DNA from: Linderina pennispora
Lineage: Eukaryota; Kickxellomycota; Kickxellomycetes; Kickxellales; Kickxellaceae
DNA length: 36,026 nucleotides
Direction of reading: 5' to 3'
Assembly (NCBI RefSeq): GCF_002104995.1
Contig: NW_024468343.1
Span: forward strand, 1-36,026
Part shown: positions 11,663-20,883 of the stretch, one piece after another
Position numbering within the stretch: position 1 is the stretch's first letter
Layout of the letters: each line of letters starts with the position of its first letter
The notes under the pieces: generated by a model
The model's input: the letters and a program-made list of their open reading frames with translations, nothing else
The model's database searches: none
Told to the model about the DNA's origin: nothing
Program-made: the position numbers and the translations under genes

Positions 11663-12502
11663 TTAGCGGAGCCAACTTGGCACGTCAGAAAAACTCGCAT
11701 AGAAACCGGCAAACACATCAGAGGAGTTGGCCATGTCGATGACCTTGAGCCGAGGCAGCATATTGGGTGCAACAGTCAGTGAGTGGAACTGAGTTATAAG
11801 GTGGGCAGCCAGCCCTCGGCTCAGCAGTGCCAGCTTGTGGTCTTCATAGTTGGGCTCAAAGTCGGTGCAGGCAAGCCCAGGCATGTGGAAGCAGACGAAA
11901 TTGCAGAAAGGTACCGAAAGCTGAGGGGCTATCGTCGCAGAATTTTCAGGGTCTTCAAGCCCAAAGTTCAATGCTAAGCTATTATCCCATGCACCAGCGT
12001 AGAATCTAAATGCCTCAAACATGCGAGGAAAGCCAGGAATAGGTGCACCTTCAATGCTTGCAATTTCGACCCACTTTGTATGCTACGTTGTTCTGAGCGA
12101 GGGTAATGGAGCTGGTGTTTGATTTCCACTGGCAGCTTGATAGATGCTTGCTGTTGGTTGTACCCTAGTAATAGACATTTGCACGACGACTGATGCGAGG
12201 CTTCAGCAAGCCTCTCCAATGTCTGCAGGTAGTGGCAAGCGACGACTCGTATGTCCGAGTGTTGCAGTGTGGCTAGCAATAGCTGGAATTTTGAAGAGCA
12301 TGTTCCCGGCAGCCCAATCGCTAATACTCAATATGCGAGGTAGCATGGGTGATTGAGTAGCCATCAAACATGCATGGATATAGGGAGAGGAAGGAATAGA
12401 TAAGCAGACCGTCAAATTCATAGAGGCTGGTATTGAGGCCGGGTTATGTGTCGAGTTCCGACGGGCACTGATAGCGCGGAAGCGAGTCAGAGCCCATGAA
12501 GC
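11663..12502 (-). pseudogene. Disrupted gene for an unidentified protein (leucine-rich-like), two or more frame breaks
   Basis: Three overlapping minus-strand frames read as one protein if two homopolymer changes are made, an extra G at 12255-12256 and a missing C at 12035-12036. Segments in order are LPRILSISDWAAGNML, DIRVVACHYLQTLERLAEA, KLQALKVHLFPGFPRMFEAF, FNFGLEDPEN-like sequence and LPRLKVIDMANSS, ending VPSWLR-stop. The L-x-x-L-x-x-L spacing and the LPRLKVIDM end recall the leucine-rich tail of fungal F-box-like proteins, but I cannot assign a family. No F-box or clear start is visible; the frame closes upstream at a stop near 12503, and weak coding signal may extend further in another frame. 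It may be a real gene with sequence errors or a decaying one. Confidence 0.45.
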
Positions 12503-12906
12503 CTATGAGTGTTTTCAAGACGACAAATCATTGGGGTTTGCCAGACATTCATGAAGCAACTGGACACCGCGGGTTGCACTAAATAGCAAGTGTGAATGAT
12601 GTTAGTTTACGCAATGGGTCTATTTTGGCCGCTGGCTCAATGGCTTGCAGTACCCTAACGGGATTCATGCTGCACTGAAAGCGACAGTCGCTATAGAAAA
12701 CTGGAAGGCAGTGTGTCGCGAAGGAGTGTCGAACTCAGCGAAGCTGCTGATTGAGGATCCAGGTGTCGGCCATAATCGCCGTAGAATCAAATGGAATCAA
12801 GGTCCAAAATAACGCCCTCAGCCTCTCAGGTCCACAAGCGGATTTCCACGGCTTCTTTTATTCTCGCCTTTGTGTCAGAATTTTGCTTTCAATTTATTCT
12901 CAAGGA

Positions 12907-14775
12907 ATGTCGGCGTGGACAGAGTACACATCGCCGGACGGTCGCGCGTACTACTACAACCGTGAGACGCGGGTGACGAGCTGGGAGAAGCCCGACGAGC
13001 TGAAGACGCCGCAGGAGCGTGCTTCGGTGTGGAAGGAGTACGCCAAAGACGGAAAGCCATACTGGTACAACACCGCGACGAAAAAGTCGACCTGGACTCG
13101 GCCTGTTGAGCTGGTTCCGGCTTCCACAGCCCCAGCCCCAGCCCCAGCTCCGGCCCCGGTGCCCGTGCCCATGCCGGTGCCGGTGCCAGTGCCAGCATCG
13201 GTACCAGTGCCGGTACCGGCCGTTGTTCCAGCATCGGCAACAGAACCAGTCAAGCCCGGACCTCAGTCGGCAGTGTCAAACAGTCAGCAATCATATCAGC
13301 CAAAGAAGACCAACCGTCTTGAATTTCGAACGGCAGAGGAAGCTGAAAAGGCCTTTATGGACATGCTGCATGCACACGATGTTACTGGCAATTGGACGTG
13401 GCAGCAGACAGTGCGCACAGTGTCCAAGGACCCAATGTATCATGCCTTGCGTTCTGCGCAGGAACGGCGGGATGCGTTTGACCGGTATATTGACCGAACG
13501 CTGGAGAAGGAGCGCGAGGAGCGGCGCCAGAGACAAAAGAAGCAGCGCGAGGACTTCAACACCATGATGAGCACGCTGGCGATCTCCGAATACACCCGAT
13601 TCAGCAAGGTGGCCAAGGTTGCAGCCAACCATCCGGCGATGCAAGCAGTGGAGCGCGAATCGGATCAAATGCGGCTGTTTGACGAGTACATGGATGAGTA
13701 CCGACACAAGCTTAAGGAAGAGCGGCGCAAGACCAAAACCAAGCAGATGCAGGAGGTAGCGGAGTTCCTGTCACAGGTAACTATCAGCACCAAATGGGAG
13801 GATATGAAAAAGAAGCTTGTGGAAAGATTCCAGGACTCGCTGATGCCGGTTGTGCGCTCCGACGACCAGCGTGTGCCTCTGGATACACTGCGTCTGCAGA
13901 CCGATGCGTCGGCGGTAGATCCCGAGGCTGGCCTGACGATGCTGGATTTGATTGAGGTGTTTGAGCGAGCCATGTCCGAAGCCGAGCAGCGGGACAGCGA
14001 GCAGCGGCGACGTGAGAAAGAGGCTATGTTCCGCGAAGAAAGAATCCGCCGGGACCGATTCCGTGAGCTTTTGCGCGAAAACAAGGCCAAGATCACACCC
14101 GTAATGACCTGGAAGGAGTTCTTCCCGTTGATCCGGACGGACCCGCGCTACACCGAGATGCTGGGCCAGAGTGGGTCGACGCCGCTGGAGCTGTTCTGGG
14201 ACGAGGTCGAGCTGCTGAACGAGGACATGTACCATGACCGCAAGAAGCTGGAGGCCATCATGCGGGACCGCGGGTTCCGGGTGCTGATCGACACGCCATT
14301 GAGCGAGGTCGAGAAATTCGCTCGCGACCACACAACAGTGGCCATGGACAACCTCACATACATTCACGAGCAGCTGGTGCTAAAGGCAGTGCGCCGGAAG
14401 GAGGAAGAGGAGGAGCGCAACGAGCGGCACCGGCGCCGACTGCTGGACGACTTCAAGTATGCACTATACTACCTGGATCCGCCCATCAGCGCCGACACGA
14501 CGTGGGAGGCTGTGCAAGCTAAGGTATATGCTCTGCCCGAGTTCAAGGACGTGGGCGACGAGAAGGCATGTCGCGCTACGTTTGACCAGGTTGTCGATCG
14601 CATGAAGGAGAAGGTGCAGCAAAAGAAGCGCCGGCAGGAGTCGCTGGAGGCCGAGGCACGCAAGCGCTCGCGCAGTCCGGTGGCGGGCGGATCAGCGACC
14701 GAAAGCCGCAGCACCAAGCCTAGGACCGAGGAGGATTACTCGAGCGAACTCGAAGAGGGAGAGATGCCTATGTAA
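12907..14775 (+). CDS. PRP40: Pre-mRNA-processing factor 40 (WW and FF domains)
   Basis: An intact 622-residue protein. Two WW domains lie at the start: W4...W26...P29 and W42...W63...P66, each with the central YY(Y/W)N motif. A low-complexity linker made almost entirely of Ala, Pro and Val follows (about residues 72-115). Then come a run of about five FF domains from about residue 140 to 590 (for example EAEKAFMDMLHAHDVTGNWTW, DFNTMMSTLAISEYTRF, FRELLRENKAKITPVMTW, DDFKYALYYLDPPISADTTW) and a KRSRSP-type acidic C-terminus. Prp40 joins U1 snRNP to the branch-site complex early in spliceosome assembly and its FF domains contact phosphorylated polymerase II tail. The start at 12907 places WW1 at the N-terminus as in the family; upstream in-frame sequence from 12751 looks non-coding. 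No frame errors in 1.87 kb. Confidence 0.96.
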   Translation: MSAWTEYTSPDGRAYYYNRETRVTSWEKPDELKTPQERASVWKEYAKDGKPYWYNTATKKSTWTRPVELVPASTAPAPAPAPAPVPVPMPVPVPVPASVPVPVPAVVPASATEPVKPGPQSAVSNSQQSYQPKKTNRLEFRTAEEAEKAFMDMLHAHDVTGNWTWQQTVRTVSKDPMYHALRSAQERRDAFDRYIDRTLEKEREERRQRQKKQREDFNTMMSTLAISEYTRFSKVAKVAANHPAMQAVERESDQMRLFDEYMDEYRHKLKEERRKTKTKQMQEVAEFLSQVTISTKWEDMKKKLVERFQDSLMPVVRSDDQRVPLDTLRLQTDASAVDPEAGLTMLDLIEVFERAMSEAEQRDSEQRRREKEAMFREERIRRDRFRELLRENKAKITPVMTWKEFFPLIRTDPRYTEMLGQSGSTPLELFWDEVELLNEDMYHDRKKLEAIMRDRGFRVLIDTPLSEVEKFARDHTTVAMDNLTYIHEQLVLKAVRRKEEEEERNERHRRRLLDDFKYALYYLDPPISADTTWEAVQAKVYALPEFKDVGDEKACRATFDQVVDRMKEKVQQKKRRQESLEAEARKRSRSPVAGGSATESRSTKPRTEEDYSSELEEGEMPM

Positions 14776-14888
14776 ACCTGGTTTCCGAGTTAATAGAGGG
14801 CTGATAATGAGCTTCCCAATTGAACTAACAAACATACAAGCTAAGGGAAAGGTAAACTGAGGAGAAGCGGTGCCTGGTGGGCCGGCTG

Positions 14889-16272
14889 TCATTCGGGGAA
14901 CTTTGCAAACTTTGAGCTCATTTGCGACGTGCCCGAGTCCTGGCGGCTCACCTGCGGGAATCCGGCCGGCTGCTGGAACGTCTGCTGTGTCGCTTGTGAG
15001 CTGATCTGCTGGGTGTATCCGGGGCCCTCGTACGTGTGTCCCAGCACCTGGCGGTTGAACGGGTCGTACCCCGACGACAGCGCTTGCTGCACGTGTGGTG
15101 TGCCGGTAAAGAACACCGGCGGCACCTGCGATCCGCCGATTACAGTGCGCGACCCACCCATTGTCGCATTAGGAGCCGGCATCACAAACCCGTTGTTCGG
15201 CTGTGGTGTAGCTTGGAACGGGAACGGACCAAAGTTTTGTTGCGGCGCGGACTGGCTACTGAATCCAACGACCTGCGGGTAGTTTATTGGGTAGTATGGA
15301 TATAGATTCGAAGCCGCCGATGCTGTGCTGCGTGGCATCGGCACCTGTGACGGAGGGCTAGTGCGGGTGCGTAGCCGCGAGTACGGATCGCCGCGCACTG
15401 GCGCACCGTTTGGGCCGGTGACACGCGACGCCTGCAGTCCTTTGGGTCCTTTTATGACGTCGAACTCGACCTACTTGGAATGCATAAATGAAGAATACAG
15501 TTGGGTTGTGGTTGCTGGGCATTAGGATATTTTCTTGCTGGCACAATGGGCCGCTTTTTCTGGGTAAGAACCACGGCAACAATGCAGCGCTGTTCAAAGA
15601 GGCGTGCGTGGCTCAGCAAAAAGACCTTCAGCTGGTTACTCCCCTAAACTTGCAGAACTCATGCCCTTCGCGAACAGTGTGAGGGGTGTGCATCTGTCAT
15701 TCCGATTGCAGCAGAGAATGCGGCACTTACCAGTTCTCCCTAAAGCGACTTGCGCCCAACCATGCGACGCCAGCAGGGATTCGGGTGTCAGCCCAGTGTC
15801 GTTTGGCAGAACATTAGAGGCCCCCAGTTAGTAAAGTGTATCGACAAGATTGCAATGCAGCAATGGTAGTGGACATGCCATGTGTATACTCTACCTCAGC
15901 CAGGCTCTTGAATCCTCCGCTGTTGTGGATCACTGTATGGTGAACGAATACTATTTGGTGAATGAGCCAGAATATCAGTTCTGTTTTCGTCCCAAAAAAA
16001 ACAGCATGCGGTACCGCATTTAACACACCTGGAACTTCGCGTTCCCAGTCTGCCTCCTGCTTTTTCGTCCAATTAAGAACCGGTTCAAATATATAGCAGG
16101 GGATTTCTGAATGCCAATGTACATCATCTTACATGCGACGGAGGTTTTTGGGGGAGGAAAAAAAAGCTTGCTTACCTTCAGCATTACCTTCGATGGGCTC
16201 GTCGGGTATAACGAAGCCGTATCCCTTGGTGCTGTTGAAGAACTTGCAGTGCCCGGTCTTTACCGTCGACAT
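14889..16272 (-). CDS. Cold-shock-domain RNA-binding protein with Gln/Pro-rich tail, three exons
   Basis: Exons on the minus strand are 16272-16176, 15950-15895 and 15470-14889, spliced at GT-AG borders, giving 244 residues. Residues 1-75 form a cold-shock domain: GHCKFFNSTKGYGFV contains RNP1 (KGYGFV), VFVHHT is RNP2, then SGGFKSLAE, VEFDVIKGPKGLQA and VTGPNGAPV. The remaining 165 or so residues are low-complexity, rich in Gln, Pro, Ser, Gly and Tyr, and probably disordered. Such proteins bind single-stranded RNA or DNA and act on mRNA stability or translation. The junction SLAE/VEF is two or three residues shorter than the usual SL.EGE.VEF loop. Keeping intron 2 gives a truncated product ending after LAEVEYTHG plus about 20 residues. 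The exon structure is inferred, but the frame and motif fit is strong. Confidence 0.85.
15471..15894 (-). other. Intron 2 of the cold-shock-domain gene
   Basis: The donor is GTAGAG after GCT GAG and the acceptor is CAAGTAG before GTC GAG TTC, phase 0, 424 nt. The donor is weak, and the first two intron codons (GTA GAG) spell the same two residues as the start of exon 3 (GTC GAG). Confidence 0.7.
15951..16175 (-). other. Intron 1 of the cold-shock-domain gene
   Basis: On the minus strand the donor is GTAAGC after GAA-G and the acceptor is ACCAAATAG before TATTCG. Splicing joins the two RNP motifs in frame (GAA, then G plus TA for Val, then TTC GTT). Length 225 nt. Confidence 0.8.
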
Positions 16273-17104
16273 GCTATAGATAGAGGGGCGGCCATCCAAG
16301 GGCGAGTAGAATATATGAGACATGTGAAATAGCGCTTTTTTATCACGTTGATATATGTACAAAGTGTAAAGTGAGGCACCGGGTCATGAGCAACAGAGAA
16401 AAGAGAAAAAGAAAAAGAGAAAGAAAAAGAGAAAGGAAATTCGTACGAAAAAGATGAGGCCGGAGAGATGAAGAGACAAGATAGATGCTCCACACGTTTT
16501 ATCTGGTGGACTAGGAAGCCGGAGCAAAGTTGTTTTTCGCTTTTCGTGTGCAATTTAGAAATCACCTCTACACGATACAGCCGCAAACTTTTCCAGCGCT
16601 TTGAAAAGGTTTTTTTTCTTGCAGACAAAGAGCAAGAGATTCAGACATGTGACGGAAGGGGAATAGGAACATGCGCGGTACCAGGAGAACAAAGGGCCGC
16701 ATGCCTTTTGGGCTGCTCCAGAGTTCCTTCATCTGTGACTCCAGAAGGTGCCGGGCGAGCAAAGTGTAAAAAATGCCTGGCCACTTTCATCACACAGCCT
16801 CGGCACATTTCGGTTAGACAATCCGCAAGGCATGCAAAAAGCGCTGTGGACTCTGCTTTCACCGATTCTACTTGATTCCACTCCCCTCCGCCCCTCCAGA
16901 AAAATGTATAGGTAGCGGCACAAGCAGGACAACGCAGAATGAGGCACCGCAGAGAATAGGGGGAGGGCGAGTAACTTTTGTTTGTAGAAAAACCACAAAA
17001 CACCGGCGCCCCAGTTGAATCGCAAAGCGTCAACAGGTCTAGGAAATGAGACAAAGCTATGTCGAGTCTAAGCACGCAGTCAGTTTGCGCGGTCTATCGA
17101 ATAC
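16273..17104. other. Upstream region of the cold-shock-domain gene
   Basis: No gene recognised. The part next to 16272 would be the 5' leader and promoter, with a long pyrimidine tract on the sense strand (16395-16439). The plus-strand open frame at 16468-16875 and the overlapping minus-strand frames have no domain. Confidence 0.35.
16395..16439 (-). repeat. Polypurine/polypyrimidine tract
   Basis: 45 bases of only A and G on the plus strand apart from none other, built from GAAAAA and GAGAAA units. On the sense strand of the cold-shock gene it is a CTTTT-type pyrimidine tract 123-167 nt before the start codon, where fungal promoters and leaders often carry such tracts. Confidence 0.6.
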
Positions 17105-17350
17105 CTACTTGCGCTTTTTGGGATCTTGGCCTGGTGGTGCCAAAGGTTCGTTAAAAGTATAGGCAAAATGTACAGGTGATATTGAAGAGCCGATAGAGTC
17201 GATATGCTCGCTAACGAGATTCTCGGTATAATGCGTGATATTCACAAAAGCACCCAGCTCGCCTGACGATACCGGGGAAAACCGCAAATATGTAGATGAT
17301 AAACGAGTTATAAACAATACGTCGAGGTAAAGGAAAATAGTGACTACCAA
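17105..17350 (-). CDS. Unassigned open frame, possibly the last exon of an unrecognised gene
   Basis: The frame ends FNEPLAPPGQDPKKRK-stop and has no ATG; it opens after a stop further upstream. A good acceptor-like sequence (pyrimidines then GTCAG) precedes ELGAFVNITHYTENL, so the real coding part may begin at about 17262 as a terminal exon. The C-terminus fits either a KKxx endoplasmic-reticulum retrieval signal or a basic nuclear signal. I see no matching upstream exon and no known domain. It could also be chance. Confidence 0.25.
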   Translation of the reverse strand: MVVTIFLYLDVLFITRLSSTYLRFSPVSSGELGAFVNITHYTENLVSEHIDSIGSSISPVHFAYTFNEPLAPPGQDPKKRK

Positions 17351-18427
17351 GAGCGAAGAAAGATACAGGTAGATACAAAGTACAAATTATGCTGATAACT
17401 CAATACTAATAGAAGAGAAAATAAGCCGGAGTGATGCTGGAGCGAAGCAAGGATGCAACACTGCATACGCTTGCACCTTATTTGCCTCCTTTTCTCCACA
17501 GTAAGGTGTGATTCAGACCTGCTGACTTTGCCGGGTGGAGGAAAATTTTTCTCTCTTTATCCCTCGCTGGCCTTGGTACGCAGCTTGGAGGAGCCCTTTA
17601 TTTTTTGGTGCGTATAATCAGGAACAGGCACACATTTATTGTAAAAACGCAAACAAAGAAGACATATTGGGCGATCCTTCTCACAGCCGCAGCGCCTGTC
17701 TGAGGTCCAGCGAGGGATCCAGAAAGTAGCAGGGAGAGGCGCAGAAGCTGTAGCGATCCGCTTATCGGAGCTGCTCAAACAAGCTGAGCTGCCAGGCGCA
17801 AAGTGCGCAATACAGACCCAACACTGGCCAATGTGTCATAAGACATGGACAATTCAGCCACGCGTGTGGGTCAATAGTAGTAAAGGTGGAAAAACGATTA
17901 GGGCGTTTAGCTAATTGCACAGCCGCCGTGTACGTAGGAAAGTGGGTCAGGCATATCGGCATATAAAATATGATACTGCATATCCAATCGCAACCTGAAC
18001 AGGTTGCAAATCACGGGCCATATAGGGGCAGGTCGACACGGCTAATCAAGCCTCTGGATATGGCGACATCTGTTCTATAGTGGTGGCAGTGCGTACATGG
18101 CCAAGCGCCGTTGGGGTCGGGCAGAGTGGTGCATGTGGTGGTTGGGTTGGGTGCGAGCATACACAGTGATCCATCAGCGCCTGGTGATCACTGATCAGAA
18201 CATGGCGGACTTGGCACCCTGAGAATGATGCACTGCCGCATACTGGCAGGTGGCCCGTGTCCCTGTCTCCAGCTCGGTTCTTTGTGGTTTACTTTGCGCA
18301 CTTCATTTCCATAAACACAGCTCTCATTCCATTCTGCCTAGCGCTCTTTCTTTGGTATACTACTTACAACAGGAGCAGGCAGTTAGCAGACACAAACACT
18401 TAAACGGTCCAAATTGCTCTCCTCCAG
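17351..18427. other. Gene-free region upstream of the TM9 protein
   Basis: About 1.1 kb with no recognisable coding sequence. It holds an 18-nt near-palindrome at 17990-18007 and, nearer the gene, a TGATCACTGATCA block at about 18184-18196. The last 100 nt are pyrimidine-rich and probably form the promoter and leader. Confidence 0.35.
17990..18007. repeat. Inverted repeat, 8-bp arms with 2-nt spacer
   Basis: GCAACCTG and CAGGTTGC flank AA. It lies about 420 nt before the TM9 gene. It could be a dimeric factor site, but a single occurrence gives no functional proof. Confidence 0.4.
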
Positions 18428-20329
18428 ATGAGAGTCAACAGGTTGTCTCCAGGCTGGCGCACCGCAGCACTGGCCACTGGTCTCTTGGCGCTGGCACAGC
18501 AGGTGTCAGCATTCTATCTGCCTGGTATAGCGCCGCACGACTACAAGGCAGGCGAGAAGGTGGAGTTGCAGGTGAATTCGCTGACGCCGTCGCTGAACGC
18601 AGACAATAAGCTCGAGTCGGTTCTCTCGTACAGCTACTATGATGAGCGGTTCAACTTCTGCAAGCCCGAGGGCGGACCAAAGTCGGCTCATGAGTCGCTG
18701 GGCAGCATGCTGTTTGGTGACCGGATCTTCTCGTCGGCATTTGACGTGGAGATGCTGAAGAACACCCAGTGCCAGATGTTGTGTTCGCAGCTGGTGTCAG
18801 GCAAGAGTGCAGGCTTTATCAACGATAAAATCATGAAGGGCTACAACTACAACTGGCTGATCGACGGGCTGCCGGCAGCGACAGTGAAGGTTGAGGACCG
18901 GACGCAGCAGGAGTTTTACTCTGTCGGGTTTGGGCTGGGCAGTGCGGCCAGCGGGCAAATCCTGCCGCATTTTAACAACCACTATGACATAAGGATCCAG
19001 TACCACACGCTGGACAGCGTGCACCACCGCGTGGTTGGTGTTGTGGTGTACCCGTCGAGCAAGAAGACGCGGTATTCGGCAGACACAGCGCCGACGTGTG
19101 ACTCGACGGAGCCGATGCTCCTGAACCAGGACAAGGATACGCAGGTTGTATACACTTACTCTGTGACGTGGGAGAAGTCGGACAAGTCGTGGGCGACCCG
19201 CTGGGACGACTACCTGCATGCAATGGACCCCAAGATCCACTGGTTCAGCCTAATCAACTCGGCAGTGATTGTGATTTTCCTGAGCGCGATGGTGGGCCTG
19301 ATTCTGATGCGTGCGCTGCACAAGGACATTGCGCGGTACAATGCCGACGACGCTGAGGACTTGCAGGAGGATTTTGGATGGAAGCTGGTGCACGGCGATG
19401 TGTTCCGGGCGCCGCAGCACTTCCCGATGCTGTCTGTGATTTTGGGGAGCGGGTACCAGCTGTTCTGGATGTCGCTGACGACGCTGGTAATCGCACTCCT
19501 CGGATTCCTGTCGCCGTCAAGCCGCGGCTCTCTGTCGACGGCGATGCTTGTGCTGTACATTGTGTATTCGTTCTCCGCAGGATTCAATGCGGCGCACATG
19601 TACCATTCGTTCGGTGGCACGTCGCTGAAGCGCATCGTTATCATGACAATGCTGTTTGTGCCGGGATCGTGCTGCACCATCCTGGTCATTATCAACATCA
19701 GCCTAATGGCGATGCGGTCGTCGGCAGCGGCGCCGGTGGGAGCGCTGTTTGGGCTCATGGCGATGTGGTTTGTGATTTCGATCCCGCTGACGATTGCCGG
19801 GGCGTACTTTGGGTACCGGCGCAAGACGATTGATCCGCCAGTGCGTGTGAACCAGATCCCGCGCCAGATCCCCGACCAGCCGTGGTACCTGAAGCCGGTG
19901 CCCTCGGCGCTGATGGGCGGCGTGCTGACGTTCGGAGCGATCTTCATCGAGCTGTACTTTATCATGAACAGCATCTGGTTCCACAAGGTGTACTATGTGT
20001 TTGGGTTCCTGTTCCTGGTGTTCCTGATCCTGGTGGTGACGACGGCCGAGGTCACTGTGCTTTTGACGTACTTCCACCTATGCGCCGAGGACTACAGATG
20101 GCACTGGCGCTCGGTGTACACGGCGGGAGCGTCGGCGCTGTACGTGTTTTTGTACGGGGTGCTGTTCTACTTCTCGCGGCTGCGGCTGGCGTCGTTTGCG
20201 TCGCTGGTCATTTACTTTGGGTGGATGGCGATTGTATGCCTCCTGTTCTTTGTGCTGACAGGCGCCATTGGGTTCGTGGCGAGCCACATGTTTGTTAGGA
20301 GGATTTATGGCGCTATCAAGATCGACTAG
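18428..20329 (+). CDS. Transmembrane 9 superfamily protein (EMP70/TMN family)
   Basis: An intact 633-residue protein. An N-terminal signal peptide (TAALATGLLALAQQVSA, residues about 12-28) is followed by the family's first mature residues FYLPGIAPHDYKAGEKVEL. A lumenal domain of about 240 residues comes next, with YSYYDERFNFCKP and TYSVTWEKSD. Then come nine hydrophobic spans, the first at about residue 275, with the conserved GWKLVHGDVFR loop between the first two. The C-terminus RRIYGAIKID fits the KxD COPI-binding, Golgi-retention motif of the family. TM9 proteins act in Golgi and endosomes on membrane-protein sorting, adhesion and metal balance. The length and features fit the TM9SF2/TM9SF4 (Emp70) branch. 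The next same-strand gene starts 555 nt later. Confidence 0.95.
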   Translation: MRVNRLSPGWRTAALATGLLALAQQVSAFYLPGIAPHDYKAGEKVELQVNSLTPSLNADNKLESVLSYSYYDERFNFCKPEGGPKSAHESLGSMLFGDRIFSSAFDVEMLKNTQCQMLCSQLVSGKSAGFINDKIMKGYNYNWLIDGLPAATVKVEDRTQQEFYSVGFGLGSAASGQILPHFNNHYDIRIQYHTLDSVHHRVVGVVVYPSSKKTRYSADTAPTCDSTEPMLLNQDKDTQVVYTYSVTWEKSDKSWATRWDDYLHAMDPKIHWFSLINSAVIVIFLSAMVGLILMRALHKDIARYNADDAEDLQEDFGWKLVHGDVFRAPQHFPMLSVILGSGYQLFWMSLTTLVIALLGFLSPSSRGSLSTAMLVLYIVYSFSAGFNAAHMYHSFGGTSLKRIVIMTMLFVPGSCCTILVIINISLMAMRSSAAAPVGALFGLMAMWFVISIPLTIAGAYFGYRRKTIDPPVRVNQIPRQIPDQPWYLKPVPSALMGGVLTFGAIFIELYFIMNSIWFHKVYYVFGFLFLVFLILVVTTAEVTVLLTYFHLCAEDYRWHWRSVYTAGASALYVFLYGVLFYFSRLRLASFASLVIYFGWMAIVCLLFFVLTGAIGFVASHMFVRRIYGAIKID

Positions 20330-20883
20330 AGTGAATAAACCGGCTGGCTTTATGTGTCGGACAATGTCGGAGTGGTGGGATCGTCGGCGCTGCATGCCCT
20401 GGCTGAAGAACGCATATTTTCTATCCAATAGACGGGGCGTGGATGTGGGGTCGAGGTCGGGCGTATGCAAGCCGACTGCAGCGGAGATATTATGCATATC
20501 AGCCAAACTCTGTCTGAGCTTTGGCCCGGGCATTATGTGCCTGGCGTCCTAAAAGGAGGTATTGGCAAGCTGCCGTGTAGAAAAAACGAAGCTGCCCGGA
20601 TGCCGGAGGGATCGGGGAGGGTGTGCGGCCGCTCCTTTGTCGCTGTGACTCGGGGGCTTGATGATTCGTAGCGTGGTCCGATAACGATCAGCCCAGCACG
20701 TATTGGTATCCCGCTTTTGGGCCGGCAATGACACACAAGGGCGGGTTTGCGTGGGGAGGGGATTGAGCAGGCGGGCATGACAGGGGTCTCAATTGAAAAG
20801 GAGCAGGCAACGCGTGGGGTCCGCTCAACTCCCTTTTCTCACTTATCTCTCGGCTTCCACATTTTCCATACTCTTAGCGAAAC
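20330..20883. other. Intergenic region before the mitochondrial carrier
   Basis: 554 nt. No gene recognised; short open frames here have no domain. The last 60 nt (TTTCTCACTTATCTCTC...) are pyrimidine-rich and probably the carrier's leader. Confidence 0.4.

Noticed and set aside
19210-19986. 258-residue minus-strand open frame inside the TM9 gene
   Set aside because: Antisense shadow; the sense protein is full-length and well conserved.
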